From NCBI GenBank assembly GCA_964646345.1, contig CAZYDU010000001.1, positions 189,204 to 253,203 of the forward strand: a stretch of 64,000 nt of DNA. The letters run 5' to 3'. Under the pieces are notes generated by a model that was not told the DNA's origin, ran no database searches, and saw only the letters and a list, made by a program, of their open reading frames with translations. The stretch comes from RGIG1681 sp964646345 (GTDB lineage Bacteria; Bacillota; Clostridia; Christensenellales; UBA1242). Below, one piece after another: positions 48,850-57,566 of the stretch; position 1 is the first letter of the stretch, and every line of letters begins with the position of its first letter. Both the position numbers and the translations under genes were made by a program.

Positions 48850-49374
48850 CTAATCCAGTTCCCAGACTCCATAAAGTTTTTTATCACACGAAAAAACTAA
48901 ATCGATTAACTCTTTCTTATATTTTACAAACTCGCCTGTTTGTATTAATTTAAAGACATCTCCTTTTGTCGTCCACTTAACTTGTTTCACTTCTGTTGTT
49001 TGCAACTTAAAATCTTCTGCTTGTTTATCACAATGAATGACATAAAAATCATCGAAACCGGTTTCAAAATTAATTGTGAAATTTGGTATGCTTTTTGAAA
49101 AATCATATTTTAACCCGATTTCTTCAAACAACTCTCTTTCTGCACCTTCACTTGACGCTTCTCCGGAAACAACACAACCACCAACCGATAAATCCCATTT
49201 ATTAGGATTAACCCTTTTTGTTTCAACCCTTTGCTGAATCAACATTTCGCCTTTGCTGTTAAATATGATAATATGCACAACCACTCTATATCTATCTTTT
49301 GGAACAATGCCATTTCTCTCCAATGTTTCACCGGTTTTCATTCGGTTTATATCATATAAATCAAAAAATTCCAT
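48850..49374 (-). CDS. NUDIX hydrolase
   Basis: Hydrolyses a nucleoside diphosphate-linked or similar substrate. The NUDIX box runs from Gly66 (G-x5-E72-x7-R80-E81-x2-E84-E85-x-G87), complete. The N-terminus MEFFDLYDINR and QQRVETKRVNP resemble the isopentenyl-diphosphate-isomerase-like NUDIX subgroup (YfcD type), but the substrate cannot be told. I moved the start to the ATG at 49374 (174 residues) because AAAGGAG lies just before it; an upstream in-frame start at 49428 would fall inside the rpsI terminator. Confidence 0.85.
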   Translation of the reverse strand: MEFFDLYDINRMKTGETLERNGIVPKDRYRVVVHIIIFNSKGEMLIQQRVETKRVNPNKWDLSVGGCVVSGEASSEGAERELFEEIGLKYDFSKSIPNFTINFETGFDDFYVIHCDKQAEDFKLQTTEVKQVKWTTKGDVFKLIQTGEFVKYKKELIDLVFSCDKKLYGVWELD

Positions 49375-49421
49375 ACCTATACTCCTTTGTTTTAATGATA
49401 TTTCACTATTTTTAGCAACAA

Positions 49422-49452
49422 AAAACAAGATACAAAAATGTATCTTGTTTTT
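49422..49452 (-). terminator. Rho-independent terminator of rplM-rpsI
   Basis: AAAACAAGATA / TATCTTGTTTT hairpin 6 bases after the rpsI stop; the 3' arm on the minus strand ends in TTTTTTGTTG. Confidence 0.8.
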
Positions 49453-49457
49453 GAATA

Positions 49458-49868
49458 CTATCTCTTTGAAAATTGTGGTGCTTTACGAGCTTTCTTCAAA
49501 CCATATTTCTTTCTTTCTTTCATTCTTGGGTCACGAGTTAAGAGACCTGCAGATTTGATAGATGCTTTGAATGTTTCATTTGAAAGAACCAAAGCTCTTG
49601 CGATTGCATGACGGCAAGCACCTGCTTGACCAGTTAAACCACCGCCATCAACAGTGATTTCAATGTCATATTTATCAGCAACTTCAACTAAATTTAAAGC
49701 TGTTTTTACTTCGTTTTGCAAAAGTTCTGATTTGAAATATTCGTTAAGTGGTAATTTGTTAACTACAATATTACCTTTACCTTCTGAAATTCTTGCTCTA
49801 GCAATAGCCTTTTTTCTACGGCCTGTTGCCCAAATTTTTTCTACTTTCTTTGTTGTTTTCTTTGCCAT
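49458..49868 (-). CDS. rpsI: 30S ribosomal protein S9
   Basis: Small-subunit protein reaching the P-site tRNA with its C-terminal tail. It has WATGRRKKAIARARI near the start, DGGGLTGQAGACRHAIARAL in the middle and the conserved KKARKAPQFSKR end. 136 residues. It lies five bases after rplM in the standard rplM-rpsI operon. Confidence 0.97.
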   Translation of the reverse strand: MAKKTTKKVEKIWATGRRKKAIARARISEGKGNIVVNKLPLNEYFKSELLQNEVKTALNLVEVADKYDIEITVDGGGLTGQAGACRHAIARALVLSNETFKASIKSAGLLTRDPRMKERKKYGLKKARKAPQFSKR

Positions 49869-49873
49869 AGTTA

Positions 49874-50314
49874 TTACCTTCTACCTTCTAGATTTAATAC
49901 TTCTGGTTGTTGAGCTGTGTGCTCATGTTTGTCATCTTTGTAAACTCTTAAGTTTGTGAGCATTTTTCTTCCAAGAGAATTTTTTGGAAGCATTCTCTTA
50001 ACTGCGAGAGTAACAGCCTTGTCTGACTTTTCAGCCATAAGAGTTTTGTATTGAATTTCTTTAAGTCCACCAATGTAACCAGTGTGATATTGATAATATT
50101 TATCTTCTAATTTGTTACCAGTTAAAACAACTTTATCAGTGTTAATGATGATAACGTGGTCACCACAAAGTTGGTTTGGTGTGAATTCTGGCTTGTTTTT
50201 GCCACGAAGAACAGCGGCAACTTGGCTAGCCAATCTACCAAGAGGCATATTTGTTGCATCAACAATATACCATTTGCTTGATTTTGCTTCTGCACTTTGC
50301 ATAAATGTTTTCAT
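49874..50314 (-). CDS. rplM: 50S ribosomal protein L13
   Basis: Early-assembly large-subunit protein. KWYIVDATNMPLGRLAS, then GDHVIIINTDKVVLTG and the MLPKNSLGR block are intact; 146 residues, normal. AAGGTAAGG precedes the ATG. Transcription comes from the TTGACA/TAAAAT promoter at 50392-50420 through a structured leader. rpsI follows. Confidence 0.97.
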   Translation of the reverse strand: MKTFMQSAEAKSSKWYIVDATNMPLGRLASQVAAVLRGKNKPEFTPNQLCGDHVIIINTDKVVLTGNKLEDKYYQYHTGYIGGLKEIQYKTLMAEKSDKAVTLAVKRMLPKNSLGRKMLTNLRVYKDDKHEHTAQQPEVLNLEGRR

Positions 50315-50351
50315 TTTTCCTTACCTTTTTTTAATATTCTAACAAATTATT

Positions 50352-50420
50352 GGACAAGTTTTTATAAAAACCCCCAATCCTATGCTCGTATATTTTATAA
50401 CTAAATTATCAAGTTGTCAA
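50352..50420 (-). promoter_or_regulatory. Promoter and hairpin leader of rplM-rpsI
   Basis: Minus-strand -35 TTGACA (50420-50415), 17-base spacer, -10 TAAAAT (50397-50392), about 80 bases before rplM. The leader contains a hairpin at 50380-50352 (GGA ... GTTTTTATAAAAAC ... TCC). Autoregulatory L13 leaders are known in Firmicutes; whether this one belongs to that class is not established. Confidence 0.6.
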
Positions 50421-50449
50421 TAATTTATCTCAATTTCTTCATAATATTT

Positions 50450-51211
50450 TCAATTTTTAGACATTTTGACATCTTCATAGCTTACATTTTTCATAATTAA
50501 AGCCTTAGCTGGCATGGTTTTTCCTGCAAGCGACCTGTTTTTGCTATTCAATATACTTTCAATTTCTCGTGGCTCAATTTGCCCATACCCCGCCTTTAGT
50601 ATTGTTCCAAACATGATTCTAACCATATTATACAAAAATCCATTGCCTGTAACTTCAAAAGCGAAAAGTCCGTCACCAAGTTCAACGATTTTTGCATCAT
50701 AAATTGTTCTCACAAAATCCGTTTTTCCGCTTTTTTGTGAAACCAATGACTCATAGTCTCTCGTGCCAATAAAAAACTTGCAAGCTTCTTTCATTTTGTC
50801 TAAATTAACGTAATCATTAACTCTAAATGCGGATTCTTCAAATAGCGGAAGCCTAAACCTTGAGATGTAAAATTTATATTGATATGTTTTTTCCTTTACG
50901 GAAAATCTCGCATCAAAATCTTTTGGTGCAAATTCACAAGAAGTAACTGCAATATCTTCAGGCAATAAACCATTCAAACTCACCAATAGTTTTTTTACAT
51001 CAACCTGTTGTTCAGTATCAAAATGAGCTACTTGCCCAAGTGCTGAAACCCCAGCATCAGTTCTTCCTGATGCATAAGTTTTTACTTTTCCCTTCATTAA
51101 AAATTCTAAGACTCTTTCAAGTTCTCCCTGAATAGTCCTTTTGTTTGGCTGAATTTGCCACCCGCTAAAATTTTTACCATTGTATTGTATAGTTAACTTT
51201 ATCCTTTCCAT
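50450..51211 (-). CDS. truA: tRNA pseudouridine(38-40) synthase
   Basis: Modifies U38-U40 in the tRNA anticodon arm. The catalytic Asp52 sits in ASGRTDAGVSALGQVAHFDT, and NGFLYNMVRIMFGTILKAGYG is present near the C-terminus. 253 residues, normal. There is no ribosome binding site before the ATG, and a -10 box ends six bases upstream, so the mRNA appears leaderless. It lies upstream of rplM-rpsI, the usual Firmicutes neighbourhood in reverse order. Confidence 0.96.
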   Translation of the reverse strand: MERIKLTIQYNGKNFSGWQIQPNKRTIQGELERVLEFLMKGKVKTYASGRTDAGVSALGQVAHFDTEQQVDVKKLLVSLNGLLPEDIAVTSCEFAPKDFDARFSVKEKTYQYKFYISRFRLPLFEESAFRVNDYVNLDKMKEACKFFIGTRDYESLVSQKSGKTDFVRTIYDAKIVELGDGLFAFEVTGNGFLYNMVRIMFGTILKAGYGQIEPREIESILNSKNRSLAGKTMPAKALIMKNVSYEDVKMSKN

Positions 51212-51217
51212 AAAAAA

Positions 51218-51246
51218 ATAATATCATAAATTATGTTTAATTTCAA
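51218..51246 (-). promoter_or_regulatory. Promoter of truA, leaderless geometry
   Basis: Minus-strand -35 TTGAAA (51246-51241), 17-base spacer, -10 TATTAT (51223-51218), six bases before the truA ATG. Confidence 0.65.
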
Positions 51247-51267
51247 TGCATTTAACCAAAATATTAT

Positions 51268-51297
51268 TTGACTTAAAAACTAGAAAAAACATATAAT
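51268..51297 (+). promoter_or_regulatory. Promoter of the pyruvate:ferredoxin oxidoreductase gene
   Basis: -35 TTGACT (51268-51273), 18-base spacer, -10 TATAAT (51292-51297); GGAG lies before the ATG. Divergent from the truA promoter. Confidence 0.7.
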
Positions 51298-51350
51298 TAA
51301 AATGTTTAAAAAGCAACTTGCTTTTAAAATAAAATAATGGAGATGAAAAA

Positions 51351-54300
51351 ATGGAAAAACAAAAAAATATTACCATTGACGGAAATACAGCCGCATCTAG
51401 CATGGCTTATATGCTTTCCGATATGGCATTAATTTACCCAATTACCCCATCGTCACCAATGGCTGAAAACATTGATGCATGGGCTGTTAAAGGCAAAAAA
51501 AATATTTTTGGAAACACTGTTGAAGTAACAGAAATGCAAAGTGAAGCAGGTGCCGCCGGAGCACTTCACGGAGCTTTGACTGCTGGTTCAAAAGCCACAA
51601 CTTTCACATCAAGTCAAGGGCTTTTGTTAATGATTCCAAATATGTATAAAATCGCCGGCGAACTTTTACCTTGCGTTATTCATGTTGCAGCAAGAACTGT
51701 TGCTACTCACGCACTTTCAATTTTTGGCGACCATAGCGATGTTATGGGTGTTAGACAAACTGGTTTTGCAATGGTTGCATCTTCTTCTGTCCAAGAAGCA
51801 CAAGACATGGCACTTGCAAGCCATTTAGCAACAAATATCACAAGAGTTCCTTTTGTGCATTTCTTTGATGGTTTTAGAACTTCGCACGAAGTTAACACAA
51901 TTTCAGCTATTGACGATGAAACTGTGAGAAATCTTGCAAATTCTTATGGAAATATTTGGGATAGACCTTGTGAATTTACACCATCTAACCCTATTCAAAA
52001 AGGCACAAACCAAGGCGAAGACATTTTCTTCCAAAACAGAGAAGCAATAAATAGATATATTGACGTTGTTCCTGATGCTTTTGAAAGAGTACTAAAAGAT
52101 ATCGGTTCAGTTACAGGCAGAAAATACAGTTGTTTTGAATATTATGGTGCTAAAGATGCAACAAGTGTTATTGTTGTTATGGGTTCAGGTGCAGATACCA
52201 CAATCCAAACCGTTAAAAAACTTGCAGAAAATGGTCATAAAGTTGGTGTAATTAAAGTTAGACTTTATAGACCATTCTCAACATTAAAATTCGTTAAACT
52301 TATTCCTGAAACAACAAAAATTATAACCGTTCTTGACAGAACAAAAGAATGTGGTGCAACTTTCGAACCACTTGCTGAAGATGTAATTTCAGCATTAGCA
52401 GATGCTGGCAGAACAGGTATTAAAGTTCTTGGCGGAAGATATGGGCTATCTTGCAAAGAATTCACTCACGAAAATGTTATTTCCGTTTATGAAAATTCTA
52501 TAGCCCTTCGTCCTAAAAACCACTTCACGGTTGGAATTAATGATGATGTAACAAAAACTTCCCTTCCTGAAAATAAACTAAAACTTGATTTTAGCGATAA
52601 AAACATGGTTGAATGTCGTTTCTATGGATTAGGCAGTGATGGTACGGTTTCAGCAAATAAAAACAGTATCAAAATTATCAGTGAATATGCAGGTTACTAT
52701 GGTCAAGGCTATTTTGTTTATGATAGTAAAAAATCTGGTGGTCTTACAACAAGCCATTTAAGAATGAGCAAAAAACCAATTAACATGCCATATCTAACAA
52801 TCAATCCAGACTTTGTTGCATGCCACAACAAAAGTTACGTTAATAAATATGACATGCTTTCTTCAATAAAGGACGGTGGAACTTTCCTTTTAAATGCTCC
52901 TTGGACAGATTTGGAAATGGATAAAGAACTTCCCGCTTCAATGAAACAATTTATTGCAAGAAAAAAACTTAAATTCTTTGTTATTGATGCTGAAAAAGTT
53001 GCCGAAGAAGTTGGCTTAAACAGAAGAATTAACGTTGTTATGCAAACTGCATTCTTCGGATTTGCCGGAATCTTGCCAGTTGATAAAGCAATCGAATATA
53101 TCAAAAACGCAGCAGCAAAAACTTATGCAAGCAAAGGCGAAAAAGTCATTCAAATGAATATGAATGCTATTGATAAATCTCTTTCAAACCTTAGAAAAGT
53201 TAATTATCCAGAAACTTGGGCAAATGCAGTAAGCGAGCCTACCGCAAACTTAATCGATGACCCATACTACAAAAACTATATCAAACCTATTGAAATGAAA
53301 CTCGGCGACAGTTTACCGGTTTCTGCCTTTGAAGTTACTGGTTCATCACATACCGCAACTTCTGCTTATGAAAAACGAAATATCGCAACTAGCTTGCCAA
53401 AATGGATTGCAGAAAATTGCGTTCAATGCAACCAATGTTCACTTGTTTGTCCACATGCTGTAATCAGACCATATCTTGTTCCATCAGATAGCGAACTCGC
53501 TCACGAAGTTGGAACAAAACCAGCTCTTGGTATCCCTGGTTATTCATTCAAAATCCAAATATCTCCAAAAGATTGCACAGGCTGTGAAAACTGCGTTAAG
53601 GTTTGCCCAGCAATCAACAAAGCACTTGAAATGGTTAAGGCTGAAGATATTTTAGATAAAGAAGATGAGCTTTACAATAAACTTAAAGATGTTGAAAATC
53701 CAAAAACAATCTTCAAAAAAGAAACTATTAAAGGTAGCCAATTTGAAAAACCTTTATTTGAATTTTCTGGCGCTTGTGCTGGCTGTGGCGAAACACCATA
53801 TATCAAGCTTTTAACTCAACTTTATGGCGAAGAAATGATTGTTGCAAATGCAACAGGTTGTTCAAGTATTTATTCCGGAACTGCCCCAACCTGTCCTTAT
53901 ACAAAAACAAAAGACGGATTTGGTCCAGCTTGGTCAAACTCACTATTTGAAGATAATGCTGAATTTGGATTAGGTATGAGAAAATCCGTTAAATCTAACA
54001 GAGCACATTTAACCGAAATTATCAAACATGCAATAGAAAATAAAGTTTATGACGCTAACTTTACTGCAAAACTTGAAACATGGCTTTCTCAAGAAAATAA
54101 AGACAAAAATCTTGCTCTTGAAATTAAACAAGATATTTTAAATCTTTACAAAACAAACAAATCTAATGAAACAACAAAAGCTCTTTACGGCTTAGTTGCA
54201 TCACTATTTGAAACATCAGTTTGGATTATTGGTGGTGATGGCTGGGCTTATGATATTGGCTACGGTGGTCTAGACCATGTGTTAGCTTCTGGCGAAGATG

Positions 54301-54842
54301 TAAATATTTTGGTTCTCGACACCGAAGTTTATTCAAATACAGGCGGTCAAGCATCAAAATCTACACCAATGGGCTCGGTTGCAAAATTTGCAGCAGGTGG
54401 CAAACAAACTCAAAAGAAAAACCTTGGTGCTATGGCAATGCAATATCCTAATGTTTACGTTGCACAAGTTGCACTAGGTGCTAACCCACAAGCAACAATC
54501 ACAGCATTCAAAGAAGCTAAAGAAAATAAAGGTCCATCTATTATTATTTGCTACTGCCCTTGCATTAATCACGGAAGTGATATGAGCAACACTCAAGCTC
54601 AAGAAAAACTTGCTGTTGAATCTGGTTATTGGCCAATTTATAGATACAACCCAACAACTAAAAAACTTGTAATGGACGAAAAGCTCCCACCACAAAAAAA
54701 TTATGAAGACTTTACAAGCACTCAATCAAGATACTTTACATTAGCAAAAACCAGTGCTGAAGAATCTGCAAGACTTATCGGAAATGCAAAAGAGCATGCA
54801 AGTGAAGTTCTAAAAACATTGCAAGACGAAGCTAATAAATAG
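51351..54842 (+). CDS. nifJ: Pyruvate:ferredoxin (flavodoxin) oxidoreductase, single-chain
   Basis: Oxidatively decarboxylates pyruvate to acetyl-CoA and reduces ferredoxin, the central step of fermentative anaerobes. The single 1,163-residue chain contains the pyruvate-binding N-terminal domain (YPITPSSPMAE), the middle domains, two [4Fe-4S] motifs (Cys690, 693, 696, 700 and Cys742, 745, 748, 752), further cysteines of the proximal cluster (CAGCGE, Cys809/812) and the thiamine diphosphate-binding part (GGDGWAYDIGYGGLDH). All expected cysteines are present. Transcribed alone between a promoter and a terminator. It marks the host as an anaerobe. Confidence 0.97.
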   Translation: MEKQKNITIDGNTAASSMAYMLSDMALIYPITPSSPMAENIDAWAVKGKKNIFGNTVEVTEMQSEAGAAGALHGALTAGSKATTFTSSQGLLLMIPNMYKIAGELLPCVIHVAARTVATHALSIFGDHSDVMGVRQTGFAMVASSSVQEAQDMALASHLATNITRVPFVHFFDGFRTSHEVNTISAIDDETVRNLANSYGNIWDRPCEFTPSNPIQKGTNQGEDIFFQNREAINRYIDVVPDAFERVLKDIGSVTGRKYSCFEYYGAKDATSVIVVMGSGADTTIQTVKKLAENGHKVGVIKVRLYRPFSTLKFVKLIPETTKIITVLDRTKECGATFEPLAEDVISALADAGRTGIKVLGGRYGLSCKEFTHENVISVYENSIALRPKNHFTVGINDDVTKTSLPENKLKLDFSDKNMVECRFYGLGSDGTVSANKNSIKIISEYAGYYGQGYFVYDSKKSGGLTTSHLRMSKKPINMPYLTINPDFVACHNKSYVNKYDMLSSIKDGGTFLLNAPWTDLEMDKELPASMKQFIARKKLKFFVIDAEKVAEEVGLNRRINVVMQTAFFGFAGILPVDKAIEYIKNAAAKTYASKGEKVIQMNMNAIDKSLSNLRKVNYPETWANAVSEPTANLIDDPYYKNYIKPIEMKLGDSLPVSAFEVTGSSHTATSAYEKRNIATSLPKWIAENCVQCNQCSLVCPHAVIRPYLVPSDSELAHEVGTKPALGIPGYSFKIQISPKDCTGCENCVKVCPAINKALEMVKAEDILDKEDELYNKLKDVENPKTIFKKETIKGSQFEKPLFEFSGACAGCGETPYIKLLTQLYGEEMIVANATGCSSIYSGTAPTCPYTKTKDGFGPAWSNSLFEDNAEFGLGMRKSVKSNRAHLTEIIKHAIENKVYDANFTAKLETWLSQENKDKNLALEIKQDILNLYKTNKSNETTKALYGLVASLFETSVWIIGGDGWAYDIGYGGLDHVLASGEDVNILVLDTEVYSNTGGQASKSTPMGSVAKFAAGGKQTQKKNLGAMAMQYPNVYVAQVALGANPQATITAFKEAKENKGPSIIICYCPCINHGSDMSNTQAQEKLAVESGYWPIYRYNPTTKKLVMDEKLPPQKNYEDFTSTQSRYFTLAKTSAEESARLIGNAKEHASEVLKTLQDEANK

Positions 54843-54877
54843 AACTTCATATCCAAAACAACATGTAAACCCAAATA

Positions 54878-54913
54878 AAATAAGGTGTTATGTTTAACAT
54901 AGCACCTTATTTT
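54878..54913. terminator. Terminator after the pyruvate:ferredoxin oxidoreductase gene, usable from both strands
   Basis: Stem AATAAGGTG(T/C)TATG / CATAGCACCTTATT with flanking A and T runs, between two convergent genes. Its sequence is strikingly like the metK terminator at 61862-61893. Confidence 0.85.
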
Positions 54914-54947
54914 TTATTCTTTCTTTAATACAAAACAAACTAAATCT

Positions 54948-55478
54948 TTAATCTTCTTGCGATTCTTCAACTTCGTTGGCTGGTTGTTTTTCTTCTTCCT
55001 TTTGTTTAGAATCTATAGCTTGTTTTGATTCTTTTTGAACTTTTTCTTTTGCAATTTTTTCACTGACACTCACACCATATTTATCTTTTGCTCTATTTTC
55101 ATTTTCATTGAGTTTTATACCCAACTTTTCAACCTGCATTTGATGAATCCTGTCTTTAGATTCTTCTTTCATTTTTAATATTTCCATTTTTCTAGCATCT
55201 CTAGCTTTACGTTTTAATGCGTTTCTTTCTTTTTTACTAGCGGTTTTTGCCGAGCTATTTTCAACAAAAACATCATAGGAATTTTGCACTTGAATCTTAA
55301 ATGTTTTTATTAATAATCTAACAAAGAAACAAGTAAGCCAAACTAATGCAACTATTGCAACAATAATACAAAAAGCCATACCAATAAATGTGAATACACT
55401 TGTTAAATTTACGCTTAGTCCTTTTTGTTTTTCAGCAGTTTCTCCTGCTTCACATAATAATCTAATAAAATTTTCCAT
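54948..55478 (-). CDS. Single-span membrane protein with charged cytoplasmic tail, 176 residues
   Basis: One strong membrane helix (about 28-55: FIGMAFCIIVAIVALVWL) and then a Lys/Glu/Arg-rich, coiled-coil tail of about 115 residues. The ATG at 55478 has GGAG before it; nine further in-frame codons upstream lack support. The helix-plus-tail layout is loosely like OadG-type subunits of sodium pumps, but no carboxylase partners are nearby, so I leave the function open. Confidence 0.65.
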   Translation of the reverse strand: MENFIRLLCEAGETAEKQKGLSVNLTSVFTFIGMAFCIIVAIVALVWLTCFFVRLLIKTFKIQVQNSYDVFVENSSAKTASKKERNALKRKARDARKMEILKMKEESKDRIHQMQVEKLGIKLNENENRAKDKYGVSVSEKIAKEKVQKESKQAIDSKQKEEEKQPANEVEESQED

Positions 55479-55550
55479 AATATCTCCTACGATTATAATT
55501 ACCACACAATTTAGAATTTGTCAATCTTTTATAATTTTGAATAAGAAAAA

Positions 55551-56069
55551 TTACAAAGTTTGCAGAGTTTTCAATATATTTTCCTTAATTTGAGAAAAAG
55601 TTAATCCTTCAACATCAAAGACTATATCTGCCAACTGATTTTCAATCTTCATGTCAATTTCACAAAGTTTATCAAGTTCCAATGAAAAATATTTTTTTTC
55701 TTCTTCCGACTTAAAAAATACATGTTCCCTTTGAGCAAATTCCGTTTTAAAATCACTTTTTAAATACAAAACCAAGTTGTTTTCTTTTATACTATCAAAT
55801 AAATCTTGATTTTCATAGATGATTTTTGTATCTGCAATTAACATTGTATTAGTAAAACCAAACTCGCTTTTCAAAATACTTCTCATGGATTTTGTTATGT
55901 AATCTTCCCCGTTAAGTTCGATTAATTCAGCAAAAGAGTAAGGCGAATTATCAAAATTAAACATGTCATACATATCGAAAAATCGCATGTCAAATTCTTC
56001 GCAAAGAGATTTTGCAATACGCCTTGAAAGTGCATTATCATAACAAATAATCGCCAAATTATTTTTCAT
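55551..56069 (-). CDS. Shikimate-kinase-like protein lacking the P-loop, 172 residues
   Basis: The order of secondary elements follows shikimate kinase: LAIICYDNALSRRIAKSLCEEF where the P-loop (GxxGxGKS) should be, FFDMYDMFNF like the FxDxD element, GEDYITKSMRSILKSEF like the GExxFRxxE helix, a VLYLKSDF strand and a Q-R near the lid. The P-loop Gly and Lys are absent and the GGG core motif is also gone. So ATP binding as in the family is unlikely: a pseudokinase, or a different but related fold. It ends an operon-like run with the two unknown proteins upstream (gap 8 bases). Confidence 0.55.
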   Translation of the reverse strand: MKNNLAIICYDNALSRRIAKSLCEEFDMRFFDMYDMFNFDNSPYSFAELIELNGEDYITKSMRSILKSEFGFTNTMLIADTKIIYENQDLFDSIKENNLVLYLKSDFKTEFAQREHVFFKSEEEKKYFSLELDKLCEIDMKIENQLADIVFDVEGLTFSQIKENILKTLQTL

Positions 56070-56077
56070 ATTTCCCC

Positions 56078-56401
56078 CTAAACATCAGATTTTGACAAAA
56101 TATGCAATACTTTTGAATCGAAGTCAGAATTGTCTAAATTTTCACAAATCTCACGTACTTCACTATCAAAAGCAATATCTGTTTCAGATAATTTTACAAT
56201 CTCCTTTTCCCCGTTTAGAGTTTCTTCTTTTTTCTCCGGAACATAAATATCATCGCCAAAAACTTTTCTTAATTTCACTTCAGCTAAAAGAACGGCATTT
56301 GAAATTTTATGTTTTTTCAAACTATCTATGCTAACTATTTCAGCCTTAATTTCGTCTAGAAATTCTTTTTTGAAACTTTGCATTTGCTCATTTTTTTCCA
56401 T
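56078..56401 (-). CDS. Small charged protein of unknown function, 107 residues
   Basis: No family recognised. Mostly helical, Lys/Glu-rich, no membrane segment; contains FKKEFLDEIKAEIVSIDSL and a Ser/Asp-rich end. The ATG at 56401 overlaps the spacer of the upstream gene's stop (TAG at 56403-56405), with GGGGGAAG in front, so it is translationally linked to it. Confidence 0.6.
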   Translation of the reverse strand: MEKNEQMQSFKKEFLDEIKAEIVSIDSLKKHKISNAVLLAEVKLRKVFGDDIYVPEKKEETLNGEKEIVKLSETDIAFDSEVREICENLDNSDFDSKVLHILSKSDV

Positions 56402-56402
56402 A

Positions 56403-57566
56403 CTATTCTTCCCCCGAATCATTCTTTCTTAACGACATTGCAAGTTCTTCTTCAAGTTGTTTATCTTTCTTGTTTTCTTCTTCTAATTCATTTAATTTTC
56501 GTTCTTCTTCAGCTCTTTTTGCGTTTTCTTGGGTTTCTGACTGCGATTCAATTTCATCTTCATCTGCCATTAAAAGTTCCATTAATTCGGCATTAGTAAT
56601 AGATTTTTGAGTTTCTTTTTCTTGCTCTTTTCTAACATCTTCACTAACTTCTGCTTCTGTTTTTGGAATATCTCCAGCAATTCCAGCAGAAAGTGGAGCA
56701 ACACGCTTTGATGCAGGCAAAAATTCAGAAGATTCATTACACTTAAGCCCAGCATTAATTTCATCTTCAAACTTAGGCATATTTTTTTTCATACTTTGCT
56801 TAGCACATACATTTAAATAATTTTTCAATTCATTTGCATATTCTTGAATATTTCTTATATTCCCAGCACCAGCAAGCAACCCACCAAGTTCTGCATTACT
56901 TTGCTTGATTGATTGAGTTTTCATTTTTGAAGCCACATATAAAATACATTCCCTTAGAATATTATTTTTTATACCAGAAATTATGTAATAGTCATCTGGA
57001 ATTGTTCCAACAGCCCAAGGGAAATTTGTGACCAATTCGTGATAAAAAGAAGCATCTGCATCACTTAAAACATCAAAATTAAATTCTAAAGACAAATCAA
57101 GTTTATTGTTTTTAAATGCTAAAATTTCGCCATAGACGAGTTTATAAGTTATATTATCTCTCCCAAAGTTCAAGTTTAAACTTTGTTCATTGACTTCATT
57201 TTTTCCATCGTTAATCGATTTCATGACGGATTTTTTATCCAATGATGTATTATAAATTCCCACTTTTTGAAGATATGAATTTATATACTCAAGTCTATGA
57301 ACATTTCTTTTTTGTATACTTTCAATGCGGTCTTGAATAGCAAAAAAACTAATTAACTCTTGTCTTTTATTGTTTAGAATTTTGGAAGAATTACCAACAC
57401 CTTCATATGTTTTGCAAGCCATAAATTCAGATTTCGATTTTTCATATTCTGCCAACTTCAAACAACATTTAGCATTAACTATGGTAAGCGAAGATTGAAT
57501 GTTTGTTTGAATAAACTCCGCTATTGTTTTATATAAAACATATTCGTTATCTTGTATTTCGCTCAT
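56403..57566 (-). CDS. Cytoplasmic helical protein of unknown function, 387 residues
   Basis: No family recognised. An N-terminal helical part, a central mixed domain (about 130-240, with NFPWAVGTIPDDYYI and LGGLLAGAGNIRNI) and a C-terminal third that is acidic and coiled-coil (KRAEEERKLNELEEEN). No signal peptide or membrane helix. GGGGGA precedes the ATG; the first 20 bases overlap the end of the metallo-beta-lactamase gene, indicating coupled translation. Confidence 0.65.
   Translation of the reverse strand: MSEIQDNEYVLYKTIAEFIQTNIQSSLTIVNAKCCLKLAEYEKSKSEFMACKTYEGVGNSSKILNNKRQELISFFAIQDRIESIQKRNVHRLEYINSYLQKVGIYNTSLDKKSVMKSINDGKNEVNEQSLNLNFGRDNITYKLVYGEILAFKNNKLDLSLEFNFDVLSDADASFYHELVTNFPWAVGTIPDDYYIISGIKNNILRECILYVASKMKTQSIKQSNAELGGLLAGAGNIRNIQEYANELKNYLNVCAKQSMKKNMPKFEDEINAGLKCNESSEFLPASKRVAPLSAGIAGDIPKTEAEVSEDVRKEQEKETQKSITNAELMELLMADEDEIESQSETQENAKRAEEERKLNELEEENKKDKQLEEELAMSLRKNDSGEE

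Noticed and set aside
54948..55478. OadG-type sodium pump gamma subunit
   Set aside because: Only one helix and a charged tail agree; no decarboxylase subunits are nearby.
56403..56470. A ubiquitin-interacting-motif-like end (EEELAMSL) in the 387-residue protein
   Set aside because: Short, acidic helical match likely by chance; no other eukaryote-like feature in the protein.
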